Below, piece after piece: positions 1 to 8,560 of a stretch of DNA of 31,276 nucleotides. Position 1 is the first letter of the stretch; every line of letters starts with the position of its first letter. A program made the translations under genes and the position numbers. The stretch spans positions 1 to 31,276 of the forward strand of contig JANBQC010000327.1 of NCBI GenBank assembly GCA_027576995.1, read 5' to 3'. The notes under the pieces were generated by a model, which was given only the letters and a program-made list of their open reading frames with translations, was not told the DNA's origin and ran no database searches. The DNA comes from Dimargaris cristalligena. Taxonomy: Eukaryota > Kickxellomycota > Dimargaritomycetes > Dimargaritales > Dimargaritaceae.

Positions 1-492
1 GCCATTTGGGACATCTCCACCCACCCGTTCGACAAGTACTGTTTGGATACCCAGCCGGACATTGCGCCGCTGGATCTCAAAACCGCCCGCAAGCGCCGGC
101 CGGAAGACCAGCCCAAGCGCCATGCGCCCGTCAAATGCCCCACCGAGCAGGACTTTGACGAGCAGGTGTACACAAATCGACTCACCAACGACCAGATCAC
201 GGTTACCCGACACGTGGACTGGTTCACCCTTTATTTCGTGTTTATGTGGCAGTCCGAGGAGTACCGCTGGGAAACCGGCATTACCCTGACCCACTACAAG
301 TGCGTTCGGCGGCGTACGGGACGGACCGTGGCTGAGTTTAGCCGGAACCCATTGTTCGGTAAAACCCATGGCAAACTAAAATTCTACACGAGTCGGCGCA
401 TGACCTCCCAGTTTCGGGAATTTCTCATGATTACGCTACTAAACGTGTTTGAGCTGGCCGAGGATAACCAGCTGATGGCTTTCGGGTGGTAG
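1..492 (+). CDS. 3' part of a tubby-C-terminal-like domain protein (tentative)
   Basis: The reading frame is open from the first base, so the gene begins upstream of the window; 163 codons are visible, ending in TAG at 490-492. A charged, proline-containing stretch (residues about 20-50 of the visible part) is followed by alternating hydrophobic/aromatic strands (DWFTLYFVFMW, YRWETGITLTHYKC, GKLKFYTS). It ends with a hydrophobic helix, FREFLMITLLNVFELAE. Several strands closed by a hydrophobic helix, with an 'AEF...G.L.FY' pattern, recall fungal tubby-C-like (lipid-binding) domains. This is fold-level resemblance judged by eye, not a firm family call. A TTG at 43 is not the likely start, because coding sense continues before it (THPFDKYC). 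An AATAAA follows 186 bases after the stop. A decayed second copy may lie at about 8330-8560. Confidence 0.6.
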   Translation, partial: AIWDISTHPFDKYCLDTQPDIAPLDLKTARKRRPEDQPKRHAPVKCPTEQDFDEQVYTNRLTNDQITVTRHVDWFTLYFVFMWQSEEYRWETGITLTHYKCVRRRTGRTVAEFSRNPLFGKTHGKLKFYTSRRMTSQFREFLMITLLNVFELAEDNQLMAFGW

Positions 493-1479
493 GTGCCTTG
501 TCCATATCGGCAATAGAAGTTTCGCGGCGCTAGTGGAAGACTACTCGACAGTTATTTTCTTTCGTGATTTAATATATAAGCTCATTATTAAGGAGCAGCA
601 CCGTTTTAGAGTAGCTTACTTTTCCACCTTGACTATGATACATCACCCAATGTCCACTCCAACTAATTTGCAACTATAATAAAATATACCATAATCTCCC
701 AAGCCTCGATTAATCCTGTGCGCCAGCTATTTATATAGAATTCCTGTGGCAGTTTAAAGAGGCATTCATTTACAGAGTGAGGGGTAGGGAAATGGTGATG
801 GTAGCATCCTACCTGGATTTGATTGACCGACCTTAATTCATACATATCACTGATGTCACCTTGAGGCTATACCTTTTTGCATCCCCGACTTGAAATAACA
901 AAAACTCATACAACAGATATATCCCATATCGAGCCGCAATTTTAAGGTGAGTCCAAACCTACTAACACTAGGCATTATAACTATTATCGGTGCAGCTCAC
1001 TGGAAATGTTACGACATTAGCCAAGTTTAGGACCCTGCCCCAACATCCCACGTCAAAGCCGAAAACCTTCCAACAGCTCTTAGCCGAGAAATATATATCG
1101 TCGGGGTGACTCTATTTCTATTTCCACATTAGCCTACAGCCCATTCCTAGAAATAATGGACCTCGGAATCAAGCGATCACCTGGTAATTTCTCGGGCGTT
1201 ATCTCCCTCCCTTTGGGGCTAATACATAATATATTATTGGAAGTCCCTTTCCCATGCCACTGTTGCTACATATGACACCGATCATTAGTTTTGGGCAACT
1301 GTCCCCTTGGTTAGCGTCGTCGACCTCCGTGCAGTCGCGGGCTTACTAATGCCCCCGCATACAACAATGCGGAGGTACTTACTAGTCTGTTGTATTACCG
1401 CTGGGAATTTGAGTAATTATGTGGACATTTTTTGCATTAGACTAATTTCCGTTTCCATATGGCCAAATGGAACCATCGA
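493..1479. other. A+T-rich intergenic region left of the AKR array
   Basis: No gene is supported here; the short open frames show no family resemblance. It holds the 3' UTR of the first gene. A short stretch near 834-860 resembles the 3' flank of AKR copy 1 (around 3473-3499), possibly the remnant of an older repeat unit. A small hairpin, CCGCAT/ATGCGG with a 6-base loop, lies near 1356-1373. Clear homology to the upstream flanks of the other two AKR genes begins only near 1480. Confidence 0.5.
678..683 (+). terminator. Candidate poly(A) signal of the first gene
   Basis: AATAAA lies in A+T-rich DNA about 190 bases after the TAG at 490-492. It is the first canonical signal after that gene. 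Confidence 0.4.
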
Positions 1480-1792
1480 ACACTACACCCACCATTTATG
1501 GAAGCGGCAATCGATATAATGAAATGGCTAGTGTGGGAATTAATCCCAGTCTTAGTAAGCAGTGTAGCAGATATTTTGCTTGGCGATAATTTTTTATGGC
1601 CAAGTGAGATTTTACCCATAACGAGCTATACGTAGCAGAATATCAAAAAGTGATGGAGGATAAAGGTGGCAATAGCGACTACAAGTCTAGCGAGTGTACA
1701 ACATGGCATCGTCACCCCTCAGCCTCACACTAGTCAGGCCTAACTATATCAGGGGCAATCAAATTGTTTCGCCGCAAGCAAACTTACACGCC

Positions 1793-1805
1793 GGCGATAG
1801 TCGCC
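1793..1805. promoter_or_regulatory. 13-bp dyad upstream of AKR copy 1
   Basis: GGCGATAGTCGCC is a perfect dyad (GGCGA/TCGCC around TAG) 476 bases before the ATG. The same 13 bases occur 484 bases before AKR copy 3 (6476-6488). Copy 2 lacks the dyad at the equivalent place. The symmetry suggests a site for a dimeric regulator, for example a zinc-cluster factor; this is inference. Confidence 0.4.
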
Positions 1806-1845
1806 TAAATCTATTCAACAGTATAACGGGGTGTCAAAACTAGTG

Positions 1846-1877
1846 GACCAAGTGCTTGGATTAATAAGCACCTGGTC
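1846..1877. repeat. 12-bp inverted repeat upstream of AKR copy 1
   Basis: GACCAAGTGCTT and AAGCACCTGGTC pair over 12 positions with one mismatch around an 8-base loop. The equivalent positions upstream of copies 2 and 3 retain the general layout but pair less well. It lies between the 13-bp dyad and the TATA box. Confidence 0.4.
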
Positions 1878-1914
1878 ATCTCGAACAGATGATCAGCCAA
1901 CGCAGTTTATATTT
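1878..1914. promoter_or_regulatory. 37-bp block identical upstream of AKR copies 1 and 3
   Basis: These 37 bases, starting ATCTCGAACAGATGATCAGC, are identical to 6561-6597, while neighbouring intergenic sequence has drifted. It contains TGATCA. Identity in a non-coding region means either functional constraint or recent conversion between the units. Confidence 0.45.
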
Positions 1915-2040
1915 TCCGCATAAGCGAGCAACGGGCTACGGCCGACAAGTATGTGGGGATAACCAACTTACGGTTGATCTCCCTAGACTAATGGCGCAAT
2001 CCTTGTTGTTTTTTGGCTATTCCTGAAACAGGTCGCGGAG

Positions 2041-2048
2041 TATAAAAT
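2041..2048 (+). promoter_or_regulatory. TATA box of AKR copy 1
   Basis: TATAAAAT lies 228 bases before the ATG. It is followed by a conserved leader: CCGATGA, then CCGTCTCCCTAGCCATC. The same arrangement (TATA, then a CCGAT- and CGTCTCCC-containing leader) precedes copy 2 (4298) and, with a weakened TATA, copy 3 (6718). This marks a core promoter with a 5' leader of roughly 200 bases. Confidence 0.6.
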
Positions 2049-2268
2049 GACCGATGAGTACCGTCTCCCTAGCCATCACTATCTCCGCATCGCTTAAGAT
2101 TTATTGTAAACGAAACCGCAATTATTTTCTCAGCTCGACCATATTACACTTAACTTTTCTGCTCTATTACATCCAACCCTACGTTTATTAATCGGCTTTT
2201 CCCTACCTTGGCAAATTCTTTGATTCACCGCTAATTACCTACCTGTATTCCCACATTCATTTCAAAGT

Positions 2269-3183
2269 ATGTCCTCCCAAAGCACCTATACACTAAACTC
2301 CGGGGCTAAAATCCCTGCTGTTGGATTTGGGACATGGCGTTCGGGGGAGACGAAGGACATTGTCAAAGAGGTCTTGCGCATTGGTTACCGGCATATCGAC
2401 TGCGCGGCGATCTACGGAAACCAGGAAGAGGTGGGCGAGGCCCTTCGCGAAAGCGAGGTGCCCCGTGATCAGATTTGGGTCACCTCCAAACTGTGGAACA
2501 CCGAACACAACCCCGAGGATGTTGGTCCGGCCTGCAACGAAACTCTGCGCAAGCTGGGACTCGATTACCTCGACTTGTATCTGATTCACTGGCCCGTGGC
2601 CTTCAAGAAGGACGGGGGCAAGTTAGAAACGGCGGCCCAGCTTCCCAACGGTAAGCCCGCGCTGGACGACGTTTCCATTGTGGACACGTGGAGGGCCATG
2701 GAAAAGCTCGTTCGAGACGGCAAAGTCCGCAACATCGGGGTGTCCAACTTCAATATCCCCCGACTCACCACCCTGCTGGAAGTGGCCGAGATCCCCCCTG
2801 CGGTGAACCAAGTAGAGGTCCACCCCTACAACCCGAATCGGAAGCTGATTGATTTCTGCAAGGCCAAGAGCATCCATGTCACGGCCTATTGTCCACTTGG
2901 ATCAACTGTTAAGCCCAGTGTTCTGGAGGACCCCGCGGTTAAGGAAGTCGCTGAGGAAACCGGCCACACCCCCGCCCAGGTGTTACTTGCCTGGGGCCTT
3001 CAAAACGGAACCTCGGTGATCCCCAAATCAGCGAACCCCGACCGTATCAAGAGTAACTTTGAATGTCAATTTGAACTCACCGACACCCAGTACCAGAAAC
3101 TCCCTAAACTCAGCGCCACTGTACGCTTTGGCGAACCCCATGAGATGTGGGGCATTCTTGAGGGTTCCCTGTTTGATGAATAG
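2269..3183 (+). CDS. Aldo-keto reductase, array copy 1
   Basis: 304 residues, normal length for a single-domain (alpha/beta)8 aldo-keto reductase that reduces aldehydes or ketones with NAD(P)H in the cytosol. The catalytic tetrad is intact: D44 (in YRHIDCA), Y49, K74 (VTSKLW) and H107 (LIHWP). The C-terminal cofactor motif IPKSANPDRIKSN (K253, S254, R259, N263) fits NADP(H) binding, although the usual Val-Thr after KS is Ala-Asn here. The ATG follows a TATA box and has no competing upstream in-frame ATG. The middle of the gene (2450-2846) is nearly base-for-base identical to copy 3, whereas the last 60 codons differ from both others. It resembles Gcy1/Ypr1/xylose-reductase-type enzymes, but the substrate cannot be read from sequence. 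Confidence 0.95.
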   Translation: MSSQSTYTLNSGAKIPAVGFGTWRSGETKDIVKEVLRIGYRHIDCAAIYGNQEEVGEALRESEVPRDQIWVTSKLWNTEHNPEDVGPACNETLRKLGLDYLDLYLIHWPVAFKKDGGKLETAAQLPNGKPALDDVSIVDTWRAMEKLVRDGKVRNIGVSNFNIPRLTTLLEVAEIPPAVNQVEVHPYNPNRKLIDFCKAKSIHVTAYCPLGSTVKPSVLEDPAVKEVAEETGHTPAQVLLAWGLQNGTSVIPKSANPDRIKSNFECQFELTDTQYQKLPKLSATVRFGEPHEMWGILEGSLFDE

Positions 3184-3388
3184 TCGATTCAACCTGAAAT
3201 TACCTTTTTCATATATTAGTCGAACTCATTTTACTATTGACTTCACTAGTGACCACTAATTACAATTGTTCATTATATACATATAGTTTTTACAGCATGT
3301 CCCGGCGGGTATGTGATACATACACCTTGTTGATGGGATTTACCGGTGCAGTGATCACGATTTGGCTCACCCCTTCAAATTCCAAACC

Positions 3389-3394
3389 AATAAA
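3389..3394 (+). terminator. Candidate poly(A) signal of AKR copy 1
   Basis: An AATAAA about 205 bases after the stop, in the context CCAATAAAA that also follows AKR copy 2 at the same distance (5663-5668). Confidence 0.5.
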
Positions 3395-4297
3395 ATTTCT
3401 TGAAATTGTAAGCATAAAAAAATTGATACGTGTGTAGTAAACAAGGTGGGATAGTAATGGTCTAATAGGAAATTCATATATACATATCACTATTGTCACG
3501 TTTATTCCAAATGGGGCTAACTATTACGATGTTTTTGTCAAGTGGAACGGCTAGATATTTAAAGTGATATTTTATTTTCGGGGCGCATTCAGGATCACGA
3601 GTGCTATATTATGTTTTATTCTCTGGGTTATTTTTGTGAGGCTGATTGTTCTAGTAGCCGTTCGCAGCTACCTTGGTGGCGCATTCTCGCTGGTAAAGTC
3701 AGGTGGTCACTTGGGGTTTATGTGGTTGGCCTATTCCGGCAGCTGCACTTCCACCACATATGGATGCAGCAATCGATATAATGAAATGTTTAGTGTGGGA
3801 ATCAAACCCTGTCTTTGTCACCTTGGAAATTATAGGCTGTTCTGAATATAATTTTTTATGATTGTGTGATATTTTACCCAAAGCGAGATATATGGCAGAA
3901 ATTCAAAAATCCCTGGAAGTAAATGTCAATAATGATAACCATAGGTCAAGCAGGGGTATACCGTGAGATTACCACTGAGATAATTAGCCTAGCCAGTGCC
4001 AGACTGGGGGCTGGCGATCAATTTGTTTCAACCAAAGCCAACCCATCCAGTGATGACGAGCCACTAGGATCTTTTGGATGGTGTAGCGATGGTATCAAAA
4101 CTAGTGGACTAAGTGCTTGGATATTGCTAAGCGTCTGGTCTTTTCGGGAGAGATTCTCAGCCCATATTTCCCGTATAAGCAAGTAAGTGTTTACAACCAA
4201 ATATCGTGTGAGAATAGCCCAGTTACGGCTGACCCCCTCTCCCCAGGTAAACGGCGTAGCCACCATTCTTTGGCCACTCCTGAGACATGGCGTGGAG

Positions 4298-4305
4298 TAT
4301 AAAAC
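4298..4305 (+). promoter_or_regulatory. TATA box of AKR copy 2
   Basis: TATAAAAC lies 242 bases before the ATG and is followed by the leader shared by all three units (CCGATGACCGCCGTCTCCCC). The context GGAGTATAAAA is the same as for copy 1. Confidence 0.6.
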
Positions 4306-4539
4306 GCCCGATGACCGCCGTCTCCCCAGCCATCGCTCCTACCTCTACTTTGGCTAAGTTTTATTGCAATCAACACCCATACCTAGTATTCCAAGTCAAC
4401 TCTTACACCATTTTAAAGTTCAACTCTTTTGATTTTCTATATTTCGAATAAATTCTCGATAACCACTTCTCACTTATTGCAGTGTGTTTTCTAGTCTACA
4501 ACTATTTAAATACCCGTATTTACTCATCAGGTTTAAAGT

Positions 4540-5460
4540 ATGTCTACTCATAGTACTTTTACGCTCAATTCTGGTGCTAAAATCCCCGCCCTGGGATTTG
4601 GAACGTGGCGCTCGGAGCCGGAGAAGGTGAAGAACGCCGTGAAGGAGGCCTTGCGCATTGGCTACCGACACATCGACTGTGCATCAGTCTACGAAAACCA
4701 GGAAGAGGTGGGCAAGGCCCTTCGTGAAAGTGATGTGCCCCGTGATCAGATTTGGATCACCTCCAAACTGTGGAACACCGAACACAACCCCAAGGACGTC
4801 GGTCCGGCCTGCGACGACACTTTGCGCAAATTAGGGATCGATTACCTCGACTTGTATCTGATGCACTGGCCCGTGGCATTTAAGAAGGACGGGGACAAGT
4901 TCGATACGTCGGTCAAGCATGCCAACGGCAAGCCCGTGTTGAACGACGTTTCTTACGTGGATACCTGGAAGGCCATGGAAAAGCTTGTTCGCGACGGCAA
5001 AACCCGTAACATTGGTGTGTCGAATTTCAACATCGCCCAGCTCACCACTCTGCTGGCGGCGGCCGAGATTCCCCCTGCGGTGAACCAAGTAGAGGTCCAT
5101 CCCTACAACCAGAACCAGAAGCTGATTGATTTCTGTAAGTCCAAGGGTATTGAAGTCACGGCTTATTGTCCGATTGGATCAACCGGTAAGCCCAGTGTCA
5201 TGGAGGACCCCGCGGTCAAGGAAGTCGCCGAGGAAACTGGGCATACCCCCGCCCAGGTGATACTCGCCTGGGGCCTTCAACATGGGACCTCGGTAATCCC
5301 GAAATCGGTGACCCCCTCCCGCATTGAAAGCAACTTCAAAAGCGACTTTAAGCTCACTGACGCTCAGTACCAGAAAATTACCAACATTGGCACCAAAGTA
5401 CGTGTGTGCGAGCCTCATGATATGTGGGGCCTTCCCGAGGGCACTCTGTTTGACGAATAA
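4540..5460 (+). CDS. Aldo-keto reductase, array copy 2
   Basis: 306 residues; a complete AKR with tetrad D46, Y51, K76 and H109. The C-terminal cofactor motif IPKSVTPSRIESN matches the classic NADPH-type sequence (Lys-Ser-Val-Thr, then Arg and Asn). Relative to copy 1 it has two extra residues near position 26 (SEPEKVKN) and a differing loop at about 127-138 (KFDTSVKHANGK rather than KLETAAQLPNGK). It is the most divergent copy through the middle of the protein, but shares its N-terminal insertion and its last ~65 codons with copy 3. The C-terminal loop keeps PHDMWG, as copy 1 keeps PHEMWG. Its upstream region lacks the 13-bp dyad, so it may be regulated differently (inference). Confidence 0.95.
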   Translation: MSTHSTFTLNSGAKIPALGFGTWRSEPEKVKNAVKEALRIGYRHIDCASVYENQEEVGKALRESDVPRDQIWITSKLWNTEHNPKDVGPACDDTLRKLGIDYLDLYLMHWPVAFKKDGDKFDTSVKHANGKPVLNDVSYVDTWKAMEKLVRDGKTRNIGVSNFNIAQLTTLLAAAEIPPAVNQVEVHPYNQNQKLIDFCKSKGIEVTAYCPIGSTGKPSVMEDPAVKEVAEETGHTPAQVILAWGLQHGTSVIPKSVTPSRIESNFKSDFKLTDAQYQKITNIGTKVRVCEPHDMWGLPEGTLFDE

Positions 5461-5662
5461 TTGCCTCGATTTGATTTCCCTTATTCCACCGATTAGTCGC
5501 TCAGTTTGTTAGTGATTTCACAAGTGGTCATTCGTTCCGCTTATTTATTAAATGTGTATGGTTTTTTCAGTATGGCCGGTGGATATTATGCCACATAATC
5601 CCTGTTGATGAATTTGCTGATTTATTGATCAAGATTTGGCCTACCCCTTCAGCTACAAAACC

Positions 5663-5668
5663 AATAAA
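5663..5668 (+). terminator. Candidate poly(A) signal of AKR copy 2
   Basis: An AATAAA about 200 bases after the stop, in the same CCAATAAAA context as behind copy 1. Confidence 0.5.
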
Positions 5669-6475
5669 AACACTTGAAACTTTAAGTATAATACAATTGA
5701 GATGTGTTTAGTAAATAAGGGTGGATTTTAAAAGTCAAAGGCATTATTGATATATACACTCTACTATTGTTACGTTTACGCTTAGGGTGACCGATTATTA
5801 CTGTGGTTTTACCAAGCGGGATGATTAGATATGGGTGAAGATCAGCTTGGTTGTATAAGGTTTTAACCGATATGTGTTTGGGAAAATCGGCGGGATGTTT
5901 ATTTTCAACCAGTAGTATTTGCCTCATCAAAAGGATTTTTCGTTATATAGCCTTGTTGAACTACTCCCATATTTAAGGTGATATTTTATTGTCATGCCAA
6001 ATTCGGCATAGTGAGTGCCTTTTTTTGATTTATACTCTGAGCTTCTTTTGCGAGGCCAATTGTGCTAGTAACCGTTTGCTGTTGCTTTGACGGTGCATTC
6101 TCGCTGGAAAAGTCAGTAGGCCACTGGGTGATTTTGCTGTTGGCCTAGTCCAGCGGCAGCACTCCCGTCGCTTTTGGAAGTGGCAATCGAAATAATGATA
6201 CTTGGATGTCTGGTGTGGGAATCAATACTGACCTTAGTAAGCAATGTAACGTATATTTTGCTTGGCGACATTTTTTTATGACCGGGTGATATTATACCCA
6301 AAACGAGCAATACGTAGCGGAACATCAAAAAGTGATGGAAGATAAAGGCGATAATGACGACTACAAGTCTAGCAGGTGTACGACATGGTATCGTCACCCC
6401 CCAGCCGCACACTGGTTGAGCCAAACTATTTCAGAGGCAATCAAATTGGTTTCACCGCAAGCTAACCTACACACT

Positions 6476-6488
6476 GGCGATAGTCGCC
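6476..6488. promoter_or_regulatory. 13-bp dyad upstream of AKR copy 3
   Basis: GGCGATAGTCGCC, identical to 1793-1805 and at nearly the same distance (484 bases) from the ATG. Confidence 0.4.
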
Positions 6489-6560
6489 TAAATCTATTCG
6501 ACAGTATAGCGGGGCGTCAAAACTAGCGGACCGACTACTTGGATTAATAAGCATCCGGCC

Positions 6561-6597
6561 ATCTCGAACAGATGATCAGCCAACGCAGTTTATATTT
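6561..6597. promoter_or_regulatory. 37-bp block identical to 1878-1914
   Basis: A perfect 37-base match with the upstream region of AKR copy 1, 363 bases before the ATG of copy 3. Confidence 0.45.
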
Positions 6598-6717
6598 CCC
6601 GGATAGGTTTAATATTTACGACCAACGCACATGTGAGGACAGTCAAGCTGAGATTGATCCCCCCAGTTAAATGGTGTAATCACTATTTCCTGGCTAGCTC
6701 TAAATCAGGCTGTAGAA

Positions 6718-6725
6718 TACAAATA
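6718..6725 (+). promoter_or_regulatory. Degenerate TATA box of AKR copy 3
   Basis: TACAAATA stands exactly where the other units have TATAAAAT/TATAAAAC (242 bases before the ATG) and is followed by the shared CGTCTCCCTAGC leader. The T-to-C change may weaken the core promoter. Confidence 0.45.
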
Positions 6726-6959
6726 GACCGATAAGTGTCGTCTCCCTAGCTATCACCAACTCTCCTTTGGCTAAGTTTTATTGCAACCAGCACCCTAACC
6801 TAGTATTTCAACTCGACCATATCATACTATATTCGCCCTTCAACACTTTCGTTTCCCTACATCCTGAATATACCCTTTTTAACAGGTCCTTATTCACCTC
6901 AGCGAATTCTCTGATCCATTACTTAGTATCCACCTGTATTCCCCCTATTATTTCGAAAT

Positions 6960-7880
6960 ATGTCCACCCATAGCACATTTACGCTAAACTCCGGGGCTAA
7001 AATTCCTACTGTTGGATTTGGAACGTGGCGCTCAGAGCCGGAGAAGGTGAAGGTGGCTGTTAAAGAGGCCTTGCGCATCGGCTACCGGCACATCGACTGT
7101 GCGGCGATCTACCAAAACCAGGAAGAAGTGGGCGAGGCCCTTCGCCAAAGCGAGGTGCCCCGTGATCAGATTTGGGTCACCTCCAAACTGTGGAACACCG
7201 AACACAACCCCGAGGATGTTGGTCCGGCCTGCGACGAAACTCTGCGCAAGCTGGGACTCGATTACCTCGACTTGTATCTGATTCACTGGCCCGTGGCCTT
7301 CAAGAAGGACGGGGGCAAGTTAGAAACGGCGGCCCAGCTTCCCAACGGTAAGCCCGCGCTGGACGACGTTTCCATTGTGGACACGTGGAGGGCCATGGAA
7401 AAGCTCGTTCGAGACGGCAAAGTCCGCAACATCGGGGTGTCCAACTTCAATATCCCCCGACTCACCACCCTGCTGGAAGTGGCCGAGATCCCCCCTGCGG
7501 TGAACCAAGTAGAGGTCCACCCCTACAACCCGAATCGGAAGCTAATTGATGTCTGCACGGCCAAAGGCATTCACGTCACGGCGTATTGTCCGCTTGGATC
7601 AACTGTTAAACCCAGTGTTCTGGAGGACCCCGCGGTTAAGGAAGTCGCTGAGGAAACCGGCCACACCCCTGCCCAGGTGATACTCGCCTGGGGCCTTCAG
7701 CGTGGGACCTCGGTGATCCCGAAATCGGTGACCCCCTCCCGTATCGAAAACAACTTCAAAAGCGACTTTAAGCTCACTGACGCCCAGTACCAAAAAATCA
7801 CCACTATTGGCACCAAAGCGCGACAGGTCGATAACCATAATCTGTGGGACCTTCCCAAAGGCACCCTCTTTGACGAATAA
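6960..7880 (+). CDS. Aldo-keto reductase, array copy 3 (mosaic of copies 1 and 2)
   Basis: 306 residues with an intact tetrad (D46, Y51, K76, H109) and NADPH motif IPKSVTPSRIENN. The sequence is a patchwork. The codons after ATG resemble copy 1. The SEPEKVK insertion region is copy-2-like. Bases 7147-7543 match copy 1 at 396 of 397 positions, the one change giving Asp for Asn. AKR1-like sequence runs on to about 7679, and from 7680 to the stop the gene follows copy 2. The C-terminal loop is its own: QVDNHNLWDLPKG in place of the PHxMWG shared by copies 1 and 2. In AKRs this loop helps to shape the substrate pocket, so specificity may differ (inference). The frame is uninterrupted. Confidence 0.95.
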   Translation: MSTHSTFTLNSGAKIPTVGFGTWRSEPEKVKVAVKEALRIGYRHIDCAAIYQNQEEVGEALRQSEVPRDQIWVTSKLWNTEHNPEDVGPACDETLRKLGLDYLDLYLIHWPVAFKKDGGKLETAAQLPNGKPALDDVSIVDTWRAMEKLVRDGKVRNIGVSNFNIPRLTTLLEVAEIPPAVNQVEVHPYNPNRKLIDVCTAKGIHVTAYCPLGSTVKPSVLEDPAVKEVAEETGHTPAQVILAWGLQRGTSVIPKSVTPSRIENNFKSDFKLTDAQYQKITTIGTKARQVDNHNLWDLPKGTLFDE

Positions 7881-8092
7881 TTAGCTCGATTTGTCGTCCC
7901 CTATTTCATTGATTAGTCGGCTGCATCATGTTGCTGGCATTGTCGCCTGCCCATCCCAAGTGTTTATTGTATTTATGGAGTTTTCCAGTACTGTGCGGTG
8001 GGTACGCGATACATACACCCCACATTGATGGTTTTCTACCTGAACGCATGGGCCAAACCCTGATCGCTCTGCTAGCAAATATAATAAAGCAT

Positions 8093-8098
8093 TACAAT
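8093..8098 (+). terminator. Candidate poly(A) signal of AKR copy 3
   Basis: An AATAAA about 213 bases after the stop, at the distance seen for the two other copies although the surrounding sequence has diverged. Confidence 0.4.
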
Positions 8099-8329
8099 AC
8101 TGTAAGGTCGAAAACTAGAGATATTAAGTAAACCAGATGGATGATAGTGTAATATAGCATGTATATACCAATAAAACCCCTTGGGCTATAACTATACCCA
8201 ATAGATAATTAGACACAAAACTCGGATAAAGTGGGGGAAGGGAGGGGGGCTCTTTACCTTGTTTGTTGACTAAATAGTCCTCCCATCAGTTGTCAATCAG
8301 CCTTATTGACTAATGGATGGTCGTCCGGG

Positions 8330-8560
8330 ACCTACACGGATCCATTTGACAAGTATTACTTCAGTTGGACAATGTCGCCCTCGGCGGGTATCGGGCCCCC
8401 TGCAAGGTGACCTGACTAGACTGTCACCCAACCAGTACCCTTAGTTTGACGAGTAGCATCATGACAATGCAATGGTTTTGTTCGCTACCACCACCGTCGA
8501 TCATTGGCCGAGTCATCAGGCTGGTCCACCCTCCCGAAGAGGCCAGCCAAACCAAAATCA
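8330..8560 (+). pseudogene. Possible decayed copy of the gene at 1-492
   Basis: Three blocks occur in the same order as in the first gene. 8342-8360 reads DPFDKYYF (gene: HPFDKYCL, from base 25). 8445-8453 reads TTTGACGAG (gene 154-162, FDE), followed by a stop where the gene has Gln. 8536 onward reads PEEASQTKINL, comparable to SEEYRWETGITL at 253. Spacing between blocks is 97 and 91 bases, against 123 and 102 in the gene. Frames shift between blocks and stops intervene, so no product is possible. The homology is by eye and could be partly chance. Confidence 0.35.

Larger units (their letters stand above)
1480..3560 (+). repeat. AKR tandem repeat unit 1
   Basis: First of three tandem units, each made of an upstream flank, an AKR gene and a 3' flank. 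The upstream flank (1480-2268) aligns along its length with 6165-6959, and more loosely with 3750-4539. The 3' flank (3184-3560) aligns with 5461-5800 and in part with 7881-8200. Start-to-start spacing of the genes is 2271 and 2420 bases. Unit edges are judged by eye and are approximate. Confidence 0.75.
3561..5960 (+). repeat. AKR tandem repeat unit 2
   Basis: Middle unit. The far upstream flank (about 3550-3760) matches 5960-6170 (shared ATATTTAAxGTGATATTTTATT and GCATTCTCGCTGG blocks). The region 3760-4150 matches units 1 and 3 more weakly. The leader after the TATA box is closest to that of unit 3. Small open frames in the flank (e.g. 3564-3845) lie wholly inside this repeat and are not conserved in the other units. 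Confidence 0.7.
5961..8230 (+). repeat. AKR tandem repeat unit 3
   Basis: Last unit. Its upstream flank is closest to unit 1 between about 6165 and 6600, but closest to unit 2 further upstream and in the leader just before the ATG. Its 3' flank is recognisable only in pieces (e.g. GTGCGGTGGGTACGCGATACATACACC near 7993) and fades by about 8230. Confidence 0.7.

Noticed and set aside
3564..3845. 93-codon frame between AKR copies 1 and 2
   Set aside because: It lies in a repeated flank, and the corresponding stretch in unit 3 is not open.
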